NCBI RefSeq assembly: GCF_001269885.1
Contig: NZ_LHVH01000024.1
Span: 124,001-188,000, forward strand
Source: Pseudomonas kilonensis
Lineage (GTDB): Bacteria > Pseudomonadota > Gammaproteobacteria > Pseudomonadales > Pseudomonadaceae
Direction of reading: 5' to 3'
DNA: 64,000 nt
Of the stretch, positions 1 through 9,058 are shown one piece after another. The number at the start of each line of letters is the position of its first letter. The stretch's first letter is position 1. The notes beneath the pieces were generated by a model that searched no databases, had not been told where the DNA came from, and was given only the letters and a program-made list of their open reading frames with translations. The translations under genes were made by a program, and so were the position numbers.

Positions 1-1
1 C

Positions 2-358
2 GATTTCGACATGATCCTGCTGACCTTGGGCCAGACCCTCAGCCCGGGCCTTGAGCAATGGCAGTACTTCCACTCCAGCCAGGTCGGGGTCAAGGGCAGC
101 AAGAACTACGCGGGGATCGCCAACCCGGTGGTCGACCACCTGCTGGAAAAATTGCTCGCCGCCCAGACCCGCGACGAACAGGTCGCCGCCGGCAAAGCCC
201 TGGATCGCGTGCTGTTGTGGCAGCATTACTGCATTCCCAACTGGTATCTCAATTATCATCGCCTGGCGTACCGCAACCGGTTCGCCTTCGTCACCACGCC
301 GCCCTACACCCTGGGCCTGAGCGCATGGTGGCTGAAATCTTCGGAGAAAGATCAATGA
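2..358 (+). CDS. nppA1: Peptide ABC transporter substrate-binding protein, 3' end only
   Basis: This is the last ~119 codons of a periplasmic extracellular solute-binding protein (SBP family 5, YejA-like); the reading frame is open from the window edge, so the gene begins outside. The visible part contains the family-typical DFDMI motif and the IPNWY...AYRN...PPYTLGLSAWW tail, which the complete neighbouring binding protein also has (IPNWH...AYWN...TTTWW). Its stop overlaps the next start as ATGA. Two paralogous binding proteins followed by two permeases, a double ATPase and fabI is the gene order of the P. aeruginosa nppA1A2BCD-fabI locus, which imports peptidyl-nucleoside antibiotics and microcin C-like peptides. 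Gene name assigned by synteny. Confidence 0.85.
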   Translation, partial: DFDMILLTLGQTLSPGLEQWQYFHSSQVGVKGSKNYAGIANPVVDHLLEKLLAAQTRDEQVAAGKALDRVLLWQHYCIPNWYLNYHRLAYRNRFAFVTTPPYTLGLSAWWLKSSEKDQ

Positions 359-2208
359 AGCCTCTACGTGCCCTGCTTCTGCAGGCCAGCAGCCTGTTAT
401 TCGCCGGGTTGGCCTGCGCCGCGCCACAGCACGCCTTGACCTTGTACAACGAGCCGCCGAAATACCCGGCGAACTTCAAGCATTTCGACTACGTCAACCC
501 GGATGCGCCCAAGGGCGGCATCTTCCGCCAGGGCGGCTTTGGGGGTTTCGACAGCCTCAACCCATTCATCAGCAAAGGCGTGCCGGCCGATGACATCGGC
601 CTGATCTACGACACCCTGGCCAAGCAGGGCCTGGACGAACCTTTCACCGAATATGGCCTGATCGCCGAAAAAATCGAGAAAGCCCCGGACAATGCCTGGG
701 TGCGCTTCTACCTACGCCCCGAAGCCCGCTTCAACGACGGCCACCCGGTACGGGCAGAAGACGTGGTCTTCAGCTTCCAGACCCTGACCAGGGACGGCGC
801 GCCGATGTTTCGCGGCTATTACAACGATGTTGCCGACGTCATTGCCGAAGACCCACTCAAGGTCCTGTTCAAGTTCAAGCACACCAACAATCGCGAACTG
901 CCGTTGATCCTCGGCCAACTGCCGGTATTGCCGAAGCACTGGTGGGCCGAGCGCGACTTCAGCAAGGGCAACCTGGAAATCCCCCTGGGCAGCGGCCCCT
1001 ACAAGGTTGCCGAAGTGAAGGCCGGTCGCTCGATCCGCTATGAGCGGGTGAAGGACTATTGGGGCAAAGACCTGGCGGTCAATCGCGGCTTCTACAATTT
1101 CGACGTACTGGTCACCGACTACTACCGCGACAACACCGTCGCGGTCGAAGCGCTCAAGGCCGGTCAATTCGATTTCTGGTTGGAGATGACCGCCAAGAAC
1201 TGGGCCAATGCCTACAACATCCCAGCCGTGACCGAGGGCCGGCTGATCAAGGAACAGATCCCCAACGGCAACCCCACCGGCATGCAGGGCTTTATCTACA
1301 ACCTGCGCCGGCCGATCTTCCAGGATGTCCGGGTACGCAAGGCCTTGAGCCTGCTCCTCGATTTCGAGTGGACCAACAAACAACTGTTCAACGGCGCCTA
1401 CGCTCGCACCCGCAGCTACTTCGAGAATTCGGACATGGCCGCCACCGGCCTGCCCGGCGAAGACGAACTGAAGATTCTCGAGCCCCTGCGCGGCAAGATT
1501 CCCGAGCAAGTCTTCACCGACGCCTTCCAGCCTTCAATGTGCGACGGCAGCGGCATGATCCGCGACCAGCAGCGCAAGGCCTACCAATTGCTGCAGGAAG
1601 CCGGCTGGCGCATCGTCGACGACAAGATGGTCGATGCCCAGGGCAAACCGGTGGTGCTGGAGTTCCTGCTGGCCCAGACCGAGTTCGAACGGATACTGCT
1701 GCCGTTCAAGCGCAACCTGAGCGACCTGGGCATCGAGCTGATCATCCGCCGAGTCGACGTCTCCCAGTTCGTCAACCGCGTACGCTCCCGAGACTTCGAC
1801 CTGGTGGTGGGCAGCTTCCCGCAATCCAGCTCGCCGGGTAACGAACAGCGCGAGTTCTGGATGTCGGCCGCCGCCGACAAGCCCGGCAGCCGCAACACCA
1901 TGGGCCTGAAGGATCCGGCCGTGGACCAACTGGTGGAACAACTGATCAACGCCGATTCGCGCAAGAGCCTGGTGGCCCACGCCCGAGCACTGGACCGGGT
2001 TTTGCAGTGGGGCTACTACGTGATTCCCAACTGGCACATCAAGACCTGGCGCGTGGCCTACTGGAATCACATCGGTCATCCGAAAATCACGCCAACCTAT
2101 GACATCGGCACCACCACCTGGTGGGTCAAGCCGGAGGTCAAGCCGGCCGATGAAGTAGAGAAGCAGGTCATCGAGCAGCAAATCGCCGCCCCTGCGAGCG
2201 TGGAGTAA
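355..2208 (+). CDS. nppA2: Peptide ABC transporter substrate-binding protein (YejA-like)
   Basis: A 617-residue periplasmic peptide-binding protein. The N-terminus (MKPLRALLLQASSLLFAGLACAAP) is a clear Sec signal peptide, which fixes the start at the ATGA overlap with the upstream gene rather than at earlier in-frame codons. The mature protein has the SBP-5 features SLNPFI and the RVRKALSLLLDFEW segment. It should deliver peptides to the NppBC permease. It is the second of two tandem paralogous binding proteins, which suggests the importer accepts more than one ligand class. Known relatives bind oligopeptides, microcin C or peptidyl-nucleoside antibiotics; the real ligand cannot be read from the sequence. 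Confidence 0.9.
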   Translation: MKPLRALLLQASSLLFAGLACAAPQHALTLYNEPPKYPANFKHFDYVNPDAPKGGIFRQGGFGGFDSLNPFISKGVPADDIGLIYDTLAKQGLDEPFTEYGLIAEKIEKAPDNAWVRFYLRPEARFNDGHPVRAEDVVFSFQTLTRDGAPMFRGYYNDVADVIAEDPLKVLFKFKHTNNRELPLILGQLPVLPKHWWAERDFSKGNLEIPLGSGPYKVAEVKAGRSIRYERVKDYWGKDLAVNRGFYNFDVLVTDYYRDNTVAVEALKAGQFDFWLEMTAKNWANAYNIPAVTEGRLIKEQIPNGNPTGMQGFIYNLRRPIFQDVRVRKALSLLLDFEWTNKQLFNGAYARTRSYFENSDMAATGLPGEDELKILEPLRGKIPEQVFTDAFQPSMCDGSGMIRDQQRKAYQLLQEAGWRIVDDKMVDAQGKPVVLEFLLAQTEFERILLPFKRNLSDLGIELIIRRVDVSQFVNRVRSRDFDLVVGSFPQSSSPGNEQREFWMSAAADKPGSRNTMGLKDPAVDQLVEQLINADSRKSLVAHARALDRVLQWGYYVIPNWHIKTWRVAYWNHIGHPKITPTYDIGTTTWWVKPEVKPADEVEKQVIEQQIAAPASVE

Positions 2209-2212
2209 CAAG

Positions 2213-3286
2213 ATGCTGGCTTATATTTTTCGGCGACTGCTGCTGATCATCCCGACCCTGTTCGGCATTCTGCTGATCAACTTCGTCATCATCCAGGCCG
2301 CGCCCGGCGGGCCGGTGGAACAGATGATCGCCAAGCTCGAGGGCTTCGAAGGCGCCACCAGCCGCATTGCCGGCGGCGGTGCCGAAGTGGCGGTGGCCGG
2401 CTCCTCGTACCGCGGTGCCCAGGGCCTGGACCCGGCGCTGGTCAAGGAAATCGAGCACATGTACGGCTTCGACAAGTCGGCGCCCGAACGCCTGTGGATC
2501 ATGATCAAGAACTACGCCCACCTGGACTTCGGTGACAGTTTTTTCCGCGATGCCAAGGTCATCGACCTGATCAAGGAGAAGATGCCGGTGTCCATCTCCC
2601 TCGGGTTGTGGAGCACGCTGATCATGTACCTGGTGTCGATCCCGCTGGGGATCGCCAAGGCCACGCGCCACGGCAGCCATTTCGATGTCTGGACGAGCTC
2701 GGCCATCATCGTCGGCTACGCGATCCCGTCGTTCCTGTTCGCCATCCTGCTGATCGTGGTGTTTGCCGGCGGCAGCTATTTCGACTGGTTCCCCTTGCGC
2801 GGGCTGACCTCCAACAACTTCGACGAATTGAGCATGGGCGGCAAGATCCTCGATTACTTCTGGCACCTGGCCTTGCCCGTGACCGCCCTGGTGATCGGCA
2901 ACTTCGCGACCATGACCCTGCTAACCAAGAACAGCTTCCTCGACGAAATCAACAAGCAATACGTGGTCACCGCCAAGGCCAAGGGCCTGACCCGCCATCG
3001 GGTGCTCTACGGCCACGTATTCCGCAACGCCATGCTGCTGGTGATCGCCGGCTTCCCTTCGGCCTTCATCGGGATCTTCTTTACCGGCTCCCTGCTGGTG
3101 GAAGTGATCTTCTCCCTCGACGGCCTGGGCCTGATGAGTTTCGAAGCGGCGATCAACCGCGACTATCCGGTGGTGTTCGGCACCCTGTTCATCTTCACCT
3201 TGCTGGGGCTGGTGGTGAAACTGATCGGCGACTTGACCTACACCTTTGTCGATCCGCGCATCGACTTCGAAAGCCGGGAGCATTGA
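2213..3286 (+). CDS. nppB: ABC transporter permease (YejB-like)
   Basis: A 357-residue inner-membrane permease of the DppB/OppB type (BPD_transp_1). The N-terminal hydrophobic stretch (YIFRRLLLIIPTLFGILLINFVII) is the usual first helix. It is followed by a long periplasmic loop and five further hydrophobic segments. The EAA cytoplasmic loop that contacts the ATPase is visible near residues 245-275 (TAKAKGLTRHRVLYGHVFRNA). The C-terminus FVDPRIDFESREH is typical of YejB. It starts four bases after the binding-protein stop and forms a heteromeric channel with the next gene product. Confidence 0.93.
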   Translation: MLAYIFRRLLLIIPTLFGILLINFVIIQAAPGGPVEQMIAKLEGFEGATSRIAGGGAEVAVAGSSYRGAQGLDPALVKEIEHMYGFDKSAPERLWIMIKNYAHLDFGDSFFRDAKVIDLIKEKMPVSISLGLWSTLIMYLVSIPLGIAKATRHGSHFDVWTSSAIIVGYAIPSFLFAILLIVVFAGGSYFDWFPLRGLTSNNFDELSMGGKILDYFWHLALPVTALVIGNFATMTLLTKNSFLDEINKQYVVTAKAKGLTRHRVLYGHVFRNAMLLVIAGFPSAFIGIFFTGSLLVEVIFSLDGLGLMSFEAAINRDYPVVFGTLFIFTLLGLVVKLIGDLTYTFVDPRIDFESREH

Positions 3287-3287
3287 G

Positions 3288-4307
3288 ATGAACCTGTCCC
3301 CTCTCAATCGCCGCCGCTTCGAACTGTTCAAGGCCAACAAGCGTGGCTGGTGGTCACTGTGGCTGTTCCTGATCCTGTTCGGACTGAGCCTGGGCGCCGA
3401 GTTGATCGCCAACGACAAGCCGCTGGTGGTGCATTACGACGACGGCTGGTTCTTCCCGGCGCTCAAGCGCTACCCGGAAACCACGTTCGGCGGCGAGTTC
3501 CCGCTGGAAGCCAACTACAAGAGCCCCTACATCCGCGAACTGCTGGCGACCAAGGACGCCTGGGTGCTGTGGGCACCGATTCCGTTCAGCTACCAGAGCA
3601 TCAACTACGACCTGAAGGTCCCGGCCCCGGCGCCGCCCTCTTCGGTGAACTGGCTGGGCACTGATGACCAGGGTCGCGATGTCCTGGCCCGGGTCATCTA
3701 TGGCTTCCGTATCTCGGTACTGTTTGCCCTGACGCTGACCGTGCTCAGCTCGATCATCGGCGTGATCGCTGGCGCCCTGCAGGGCTTCTATGGCGGCTGG
3801 GTGGACCTGGCCGGCCAACGTTTCCTGGAAATCTGGTCGGGGTTGCCGGTGCTGTACTTGCTGATCATCCTGGCCAGTTTCGTGCAGCCCAACTTCTGGT
3901 GGCTGCTGGGCATCATGCTGCTGTTTTCCTGGATGAGCCTGGTAGACGTGGTCCGTGCCGAGTTCCTGCGCGGGCGCAACCTGGAATACGTGCGCGCCGC
4001 CCGGGCCCTGGGCATGCAGAACGGCGCGATCATGTTCCGCCACATCCTGCCCAACGCCATGGTCTCGACCATGACGTTCATGCCGTTCATCCTCACCGGC
4101 GCCATCGGCACCCTCACCGCCCTGGATTTCCTCGGCTTTGGCCTGCCGCCGGGCGCGCCGTCGCTGGGTGAGCTGGTGGCCCAGGGCAAATCCAACCTCC
4201 AGGCGCCGTGGCTGGGCATCAGCGCGTTCGCCGTGCTGGCCGTGATGCTGAGCCTGTTGGTGTTCATCGGCGAGTCCGCTCGCGATGCCTTCGATCCGAG
4301 GAAGTAA
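3288..4307 (+). CDS. nppC: ABC transporter permease (YejE-like)
   Basis: A 339-residue second permease of the peptide importer (OppC/YejE type). It begins MNLSPLNRRRFELFKANKRGWWSLWLF, the standard YejE N-terminus, followed by a long periplasmic insertion and the conserved NWLGTDDQGRDVLARVIYG motif of the family. The EAA loop (AARALGMQNGAIMFRHILPNA) lies near residues 240-260. An in-frame ATG 42 bases upstream lies inside nppB; the chosen ATG follows a GAG-rich site right at the nppB stop. Together with NppB it forms the membrane pore energised by NppD. Confidence 0.93.
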   Translation: MNLSPLNRRRFELFKANKRGWWSLWLFLILFGLSLGAELIANDKPLVVHYDDGWFFPALKRYPETTFGGEFPLEANYKSPYIRELLATKDAWVLWAPIPFSYQSINYDLKVPAPAPPSSVNWLGTDDQGRDVLARVIYGFRISVLFALTLTVLSSIIGVIAGALQGFYGGWVDLAGQRFLEIWSGLPVLYLLIILASFVQPNFWWLLGIMLLFSWMSLVDVVRAEFLRGRNLEYVRAARALGMQNGAIMFRHILPNAMVSTMTFMPFILTGAIGTLTALDFLGFGLPPGAPSLGELVAQGKSNLQAPWLGISAFAVLAVMLSLLVFIGESARDAFDPRK

Positions 4308-4308
4308 T

Positions 4309-5919
4309 ATGAACCAGGATAATCTGATCGAAGTGCGCGACCTGGCGGTGGAGTTCATTGTCGGCGAGCGCCGCCAGCGTGTGGTCGAGGGCGTCAGCTT
4401 CGATATCAAGCGCGGCGAAACCCTGGCCCTGGTGGGTGAAAGCGGCTCGGGCAAATCGGTCACCGCCCACTCGATCCTGCGGTTGCTGCCCTACCCGCTG
4501 GCCCATCACCCCACCGGCACTATCCAGTACGCCGGCCAGAATTTGCTGGGTTTGAAGGAAAAAACCATCCGGCATATCCGTGGCAATCGGATCGCGATGA
4601 TCTTCCAGGAGCCGATGACCTCCCTCAACCCGCTGCACTCCATTGAAAAACAGATCAATGAAGTGCTCGGCATCCACAAGGGCCTGAGCGGCAAGGTCGC
4701 GACCCGCCGCACCCTCGAGTTGCTGGAACTGGTCGGCATCCCCGAGCCCCACAAGCGCCTCAAGGCCCTGCCCCACGAGCTGTCCGGCGGCCAGCGCCAG
4801 CGGGTGATGATCGCCATGGCCCTGGCCAACGAGCCGGAACTGCTGATCGCCGACGAGCCGACCACCGCGCTGGATGTCACCGTCCAGCTGAAAATCCTCC
4901 AACTGCTCAAGGAATTGCAGGCGCGATTGGGCATGTCGCTGCTGCTGATCAGCCACGATTTGAACCTTGTGCGAAGAATTGCGCATCGCGTATGTGTCAT
5001 GCAGCGCGGTTGCATCGTCGAACAGGCATCGTGCGAAGAGTTGTTCCGCGCACCGCAGCATCCGTACACTCGGGAGCTGCTGGGCGCCGAGCCCAGCGGC
5101 ACCCCGGCGAACAACGTTGTCGGCCCGCCGTTGTTGCAGGTCGAGGACCTGAAAGTCTGGTTCCCGATCAAGAAAGGCCTGTTCAAGCGCACGGTAGACT
5201 ACATCAAGGCCGTGGACGGTATCCGCTTCAGCCTGCCCCAGGGCCAGACCCTGGGCATCGTCGGCGAAAGCGGTTCCGGCAAATCCACCCTGGGGCTGGC
5301 AATCCTGCGGTTGATCGGCAGCCAGGGCGGGATCCGCTTCGAAGGCAAGCAGCTGGACAGCCTGACGCAGCAACAAGTCCGGCCGCTACGCCGGGAGATG
5401 CAAGTGGTGTTTCAGGACCCGTTTGGCAGCCTGAGCCCACGGATGTGTGTAAGCCAGATCGTCGGCGAAGGCCTGCGGATCCACAAGATCGGCACCGAAG
5501 CCGAACAGGAACAAGCGATAATTGCGGCATTGAAGGAGGTAGGCCTGGACCCGGAAACCCGGAACCGCTACCCCCATGAATTTTCCGGAGGGCAACGGCA
5601 GCGTATCGCCATTGCCCGGGCCCTGGTGCTCAAGCCGGCGTTGATTCTGCTGGATGAACCGACGTCGGCCCTGGACCGTACCGTGCAACGCCAAGTGGTG
5701 GAGCTGTTGCGGTCGTTGCAAACCAAGTACAACCTGACGTACCTGTTTATCAGCCATGACCTGGCTGTCGTCAAAGCGCTGAGCCACCAGTTGATGGTGG
5801 TCAAGCATGGCCAAGTGGTCGAACAAGGTGATGCCCGCAGCATATTCGCCGCGCCGCAGCACCCCTATACACAGCAGTTGCTGGAGGCCGCCTTCCTGGC
5901 CCCAACAACTGCCGAATAA
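4309..5919 (+). CDS. nppD: Double-domain ABC transporter ATPase (YejF-like)
   Basis: A 536-residue ATPase carrying two complete nucleotide-binding domains. Domain 1 has Walker A GESGSGKS near residue 45, signature LSGGQ and Walker B LLIADEP. Domain 2 has Walker A GESGSGKST near residue 320, signature FSGGQ and Walker B LILLDEP. The peptide-transporter (OppD/OppF) tails LFRAPQHPYT and IFAAPQHPYT follow each domain. One polypeptide therefore supplies both ATPase sites of the importer. Its start is one base after the nppC stop. It is the last importer gene; fabI follows 19 bases later with its own ribosome-binding site. Confidence 0.94.
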   Translation: MNQDNLIEVRDLAVEFIVGERRQRVVEGVSFDIKRGETLALVGESGSGKSVTAHSILRLLPYPLAHHPTGTIQYAGQNLLGLKEKTIRHIRGNRIAMIFQEPMTSLNPLHSIEKQINEVLGIHKGLSGKVATRRTLELLELVGIPEPHKRLKALPHELSGGQRQRVMIAMALANEPELLIADEPTTALDVTVQLKILQLLKELQARLGMSLLLISHDLNLVRRIAHRVCVMQRGCIVEQASCEELFRAPQHPYTRELLGAEPSGTPANNVVGPPLLQVEDLKVWFPIKKGLFKRTVDYIKAVDGIRFSLPQGQTLGIVGESGSGKSTLGLAILRLIGSQGGIRFEGKQLDSLTQQQVRPLRREMQVVFQDPFGSLSPRMCVSQIVGEGLRIHKIGTEAEQEQAIIAALKEVGLDPETRNRYPHEFSGGQRQRIAIARALVLKPALILLDEPTSALDRTVQRQVVELLRSLQTKYNLTYLFISHDLAVVKALSHQLMVVKHGQVVEQGDARSIFAAPQHPYTQQLLEAAFLAPTTAE

Positions 5920-5938
5920 CCTGAAAGAGGAGCAACAC

Positions 5939-6733
5939 ATGGGTTTTCTCGCCGGTAAGCGCGTACTGATCGTCGGTGTCGCCAGCAAGCTGTCCATCGC
6001 ATCCGGCATCGCCGCCGCCATGCATCGCGAGGGCGCTGAGCTTGCCTTCACTTATCAGAACGACAAACTCAAGGGTCGTGTCGAAGAGTTCGCACAGGGC
6101 TGGGGTTCGAGCCCTGAGCTGTGCTTCCCGTGCGACGTGGCCAGCGATGAAGAAATCGCCAAGGTCTTCGAACAACTGAGCAAGAAGTGGGACGGCCTGG
6201 ACTGCATCGTGCACTCCGTGGGCTTCGCCCCGGGCGACCAACTGGACGGCGACTTCACCGAAGCCACCACCCGTGAAGGTTTCCGCATTGCCCACGACAT
6301 CAGCGCCTACAGCTTCGTGGCCCTGGCCAAGGCCGGTCGCGAAATGATGAAAGGCCGCAACGGCAGCCTGCTGACCCTGTCGTACCTGGGCGCCGAGCGC
6401 ACCATGCCGAACTACAACGTCATGGGCATGGCCAAGGCTTCCCTGGAAGCCGGCGTCCGTTACCTGGCCGGCTCCCTGGGCCCGGACGGCACCCGCGTCA
6501 ACTGCGTATCGGCAGGCCCGATCCGCACCCTCGCCGCTTCCGGCATCAAGAACTTCCGCAAGATGCTGGCCGCCAACGAAGCGCAAACCCCGCTGCGTCG
6601 CAACGTCACCATCGAAGAAGTCGGCAACGCCGGCGCCTTCCTGTGCTCGGACCTGGCATCGGGCATCAGCGGTGAAATCATGTACGTGGACGGCGGCTTC
6701 AACACCACCGCCATGGGCAACATCGAAGAGTAA
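5939..6733 (+). CDS. fabI: Enoyl-[acyl-carrier-protein] reductase (NADH) FabI
   Basis: A 264-residue FabI, the NADH-dependent enoyl-ACP reductase of type II fatty-acid elongation and the target of triclosan. The N-terminal nucleotide-binding segment (GKRVLIVGVASKLSIASGIA) is the modified Rossmann motif of FabI, and the catalytic Tyr-x6-Lys appears as YNVMGMAK. The C-terminal MYVDGGFNTTAMG is characteristic. The start is the ATG following GAAAGAGG; the longer open frame upstream overlaps nppD and lacks FabI homology. A strong terminator follows. In P. aeruginosa fabI also sits immediately downstream of the npp importer genes. Confidence 0.97.
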   Translation: MGFLAGKRVLIVGVASKLSIASGIAAAMHREGAELAFTYQNDKLKGRVEEFAQGWGSSPELCFPCDVASDEEIAKVFEQLSKKWDGLDCIVHSVGFAPGDQLDGDFTEATTREGFRIAHDISAYSFVALAKAGREMMKGRNGSLLTLSYLGAERTMPNYNVMGMAKASLEAGVRYLAGSLGPDGTRVNCVSAGPIRTLAASGIKNFRKMLAANEAQTPLRRNVTIEEVGNAGAFLCSDLASGISGEIMYVDGGFNTTAMGNIEE

Positions 6734-6750
6734 TCTTCACGTTGCAGCAA

Positions 6751-6790
6751 AAACGCCGCTTGCCCTGGAAAGGCCAAGCGGCGTTTTTTT
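6751..6790 (+). terminator. Rho-independent terminator after fabI
   Basis: Perfect inverted repeat AACGCCGCTTG / CAAGCGGCGTT with a 12-base loop, followed by a T7 run, 18 bases after the fabI stop. The A-run on the left side would allow some function on the opposite strand as well. Confidence 0.93.
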
Positions 6791-6810
6791 ATGCCCACTA
6801 CAAATCCCTT

Positions 6811-6898
6811 GTGGGAGCGAGCCTGCTCGCGATTGCGGTGGGTCAGTTGACATAAATATTGAGTGTGACTCGGTCATCGCGAGCAGGCTCGCTCCCAC
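6811..6898. repeat. REP pair (GTGGGAGCGAGC type)
   Basis: Two facing copies of the Pseudomonas REP palindrome, GTGGGAGCGAGCCTGCTCGC at 6811 and its reverse complement ending at 6898, separated by about 44 bases of spacer that includes the usual GCGGTGGGTCAGTTGACA stretch. It sits between the fabI terminator and a convergent gene. Confidence 0.9.
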
Positions 6899-6928
6899 AG
6901 GGATAGGCGGTGGCCTGATCAGTCTATG

Positions 6929-7891
6929 TTAGCTGCGTAACGCCTGTTTCTGCGTGTACATCGCCGCATCCGCGTCCGCCAGTAGCGTGTCGATCGACTG
7001 ATGGCGCTGGGCGTCGTACTCGATCTGGCCGACACTGAAACGAATGTCATAGCCACGCTGCAACATCGCATTGCGCTCATCAAGGATTTCCTTGAGCCGC
7101 ACCATGATCGCCGCTGTCTCGACATGGGAAGAACCGGTGAGCAGTGCCACGAACTCATCACCGCCCAAGCGCCCGATCACGTCACTTTCGCGAAAGGCGA
7201 TACGCAGCACATCGGCGAAGGTTTTCAGCGCGCTGTCACCCTCGGCATGCCCATAACGGTCGTTGATCGGCTTGAAGTCGTTGAGGTCGAAGAACAGCAA
7301 CGTCGCCGGCCGCGACAAGCGATCACATACATTCAAGGCATGCTGGGCCAACGTCTTGAAGCCGCGCCGATTGGACAACAGCGTCAGCTCGTCCATGCTC
7401 GCCATCTGCACCGCGACCATTTCCTGCTCGGCCATGCGCGCCAGGTCGCGCAGCAGCTCGCGCTCTTCGTCATTGAGCTTGCGCGGCCGGGTGTCGAGCA
7501 GGCACAACGTGCCGAGCTTGCTGCCGTCCTCGAGCCCCAGCGGATACCCGGCGTAGAAGCGAATGCCTGGCTTGTCCGTGACCAACGGGTTGTCGTGGAA
7601 GCGCTCGTCCTGTTCCGCGTCGCAGATCTCCAGGATCTGATCCTGCAAAATCGCATGCCCACAAAACGAAACGTCCCGCGGGGTTTCGCTGGCTTCCAGG
7701 CCGGCGCTGGACTTGAACCATTGCCGGTTGGCGTCCACCAGGGACACCAGGGCGATGGGCACGTCAAACAGGCGTCGGGCAAGGCGGGTCAGGCGGTCAA
7801 ACCGCTCTTCGGGTGCGGTATCCAGCAGCTTGAGCGAGTGCAGATTCTTGAGGCGATCGGCTTCGTCGTCCGGTTTGCGTGGCACAAGCAT
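6929..7891 (-). CDS. GAF-domain diguanylate cyclase
   Basis: A 320-residue cytosolic protein with an N-terminal GAF sensor domain (about residues 25-160) and a C-terminal GGDEF domain (about 165-318) with an intact active-site signature RLGGDEF, predicting c-di-GMP synthesis from two GTP. An RxxD inhibitory site (RESD) lies five residues before GGDEF, so product inhibition is expected. No transmembrane segment is present, so the signal is probably intracellular or soluble. The start chosen is the ATG preceded by GGAG six bases upstream; an ATG four codons earlier is possible. It is divergent from the AraC-family gene. Confidence 0.88.
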   Translation of the reverse strand: MLVPRKPDDEADRLKNLHSLKLLDTAPEERFDRLTRLARRLFDVPIALVSLVDANRQWFKSSAGLEASETPRDVSFCGHAILQDQILEICDAEQDERFHDNPLVTDKPGIRFYAGYPLGLEDGSKLGTLCLLDTRPRKLNDEERELLRDLARMAEQEMVAVQMASMDELTLLSNRRGFKTLAQHALNVCDRLSRPATLLFFDLNDFKPINDRYGHAEGDSALKTFADVLRIAFRESDVIGRLGGDEFVALLTGSSHVETAAIMVRLKEILDERNAMLQRGYDIRFSVGQIEYDAQRHQSIDTLLADADAAMYTQKQALRS

Positions 7892-8029
7892 CGGAAACTC
7901 CATTGGCAGGACTTCATGAAGTCTAGCCCAGGACCAATGCCGTTCAAACCGAACGGCTAAATCCCACGGGCATTTGCCGGCCAGGGCTAATACACTGCCA
8001 CTCAAGGTTCAAGACGAGGACGCTGACCG

Positions 8030-8854
8030 ATGAAGCACGCCCCCCATGACGACGCCCCACGCTTCTGGCGCGACGCGGCCCTGCCCTTCATCGAAGCCCG
8101 GGCCATCGGCGACGGGCGCAAGGTCTGCTACTCGCGCCATTCCCATGACCACTTTTCCATCGGCGCGATCACCGCCGGGCGCAGCACCTACCTTCACGAA
8201 CGCTCGAACTTCCAGGTGGAGAGCGGCACGGTGGTGCTGATGAACCCCGGCGACGTCCACGCGTGCAACCCGATCGACGATCAGCCGTGGTCCTACGTGA
8301 TGCTGTACGTCGACACCCAGTGGCTCAGAGACTTGCAGCGCCGTATCGGCTTTGACGAAAACCTGGATTTCCAGGGCTTCGCCACCACGCACAGCCGCGA
8401 CGTGGAACTGTTTGCCGCGCTGGGGAAGCTGTATGAGCAATTGGTGGACGCGCAACTCGACACCGCCCACAAACACGCCGCCGCCGAGGCGTTTTTCATC
8501 GACCTGCAACAGCGGCTCAACCCTGCCGGTCGCCCGGATCGTGGCAGCCATCCGGGGCTGATGAGGGCGGCGCAATTCATCCACGACCATTGCAGCGAAG
8601 CCTTGAAGCTCGAAGACATCTGCACCGCCGCGCAACTGTCGCCGTCCTACCTGAGCCGAGCCTTCAAGCGCCATTACGGGATGACGCCCCACGCCTTCCT
8701 GGTCAACCGCCGGATCCAGTTTGCCCGGCACCAATTACGCGAAGGCAAGCTGATCGCCGACGTGGCGCTGGACAGCGGGTTTGCCGACCAGGCGCATTTC
8801 CAGCGCGCATTCAAGCAACACCTGGCGGCTACGCCCGGGCAATATCGCGGCTGA
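8030..8854 (+). CDS. AraC family transcriptional regulator
   Basis: A 274-residue regulator with an N-terminal cupin-like AraC ligand-binding domain (about residues 15-160; HSHDHFSIGAITAG and NPGDVHACNP motifs) and a C-terminal double helix-turn-helix (about 175-272; LEDICTAAQLSPSYLSRAFKRHYG and IADVALDSGFADQAHFQRAFK). The neighbouring gene on the opposite strand is a LysE-type exporter, a pairing common in Pseudomonas, and the exporter is the likeliest target. The effector is unknown. Confidence 0.9.
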   Translation: MKHAPHDDAPRFWRDAALPFIEARAIGDGRKVCYSRHSHDHFSIGAITAGRSTYLHERSNFQVESGTVVLMNPGDVHACNPIDDQPWSYVMLYVDTQWLRDLQRRIGFDENLDFQGFATTHSRDVELFAALGKLYEQLVDAQLDTAHKHAAAEAFFIDLQQRLNPAGRPDRGSHPGLMRAAQFIHDHCSEALKLEDICTAAQLSPSYLSRAFKRHYGMTPHAFLVNRRIQFARHQLREGKLIADVALDSGFADQAHFQRAFKQHLAATPGQYRG

Positions 8855-8892
8855 CCACCTCGCTGTTGTGGCTAGGGGGAGTTATCCCGCTG

Positions 8893-9030
8893 TTGTGGCG
8901 AGGGGATTTATCCCCGCTGGGGCGCGAAGCGACCCTAAAACCTGACAACTCGGTGCATCAGATAGATCCAGGGGCTGCTGCGCAGCCCAGCGGGGCGGTG
9001 CGACGTTTCGCTAAATCCCCTCGCCACAAC
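8893..9030. repeat. Composite intergenic repeat (GTGGCGAGGGGATTTATCCCC type)
   Basis: An inverted-repeat unit: GTGGCGAGGGGATTTATCCC near its left end and CTAAATCCCCTCGCCACAAC at its right end, with internal GCTGCTGCGCAGCCCAGCGGGG. This is the second repeat family of the window, distinct in sequence from the GTGGGAGC REP. Confidence 0.85.
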
Positions 9031-9058
9031 AGCGTTCCAACCGCAAGGACGGGTTGGC

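Noticed and set aside
3354..4463. Long antisense frame across the permease gene nppC
   Set aside because: Same shadow effect; sense gene has full family motifs.
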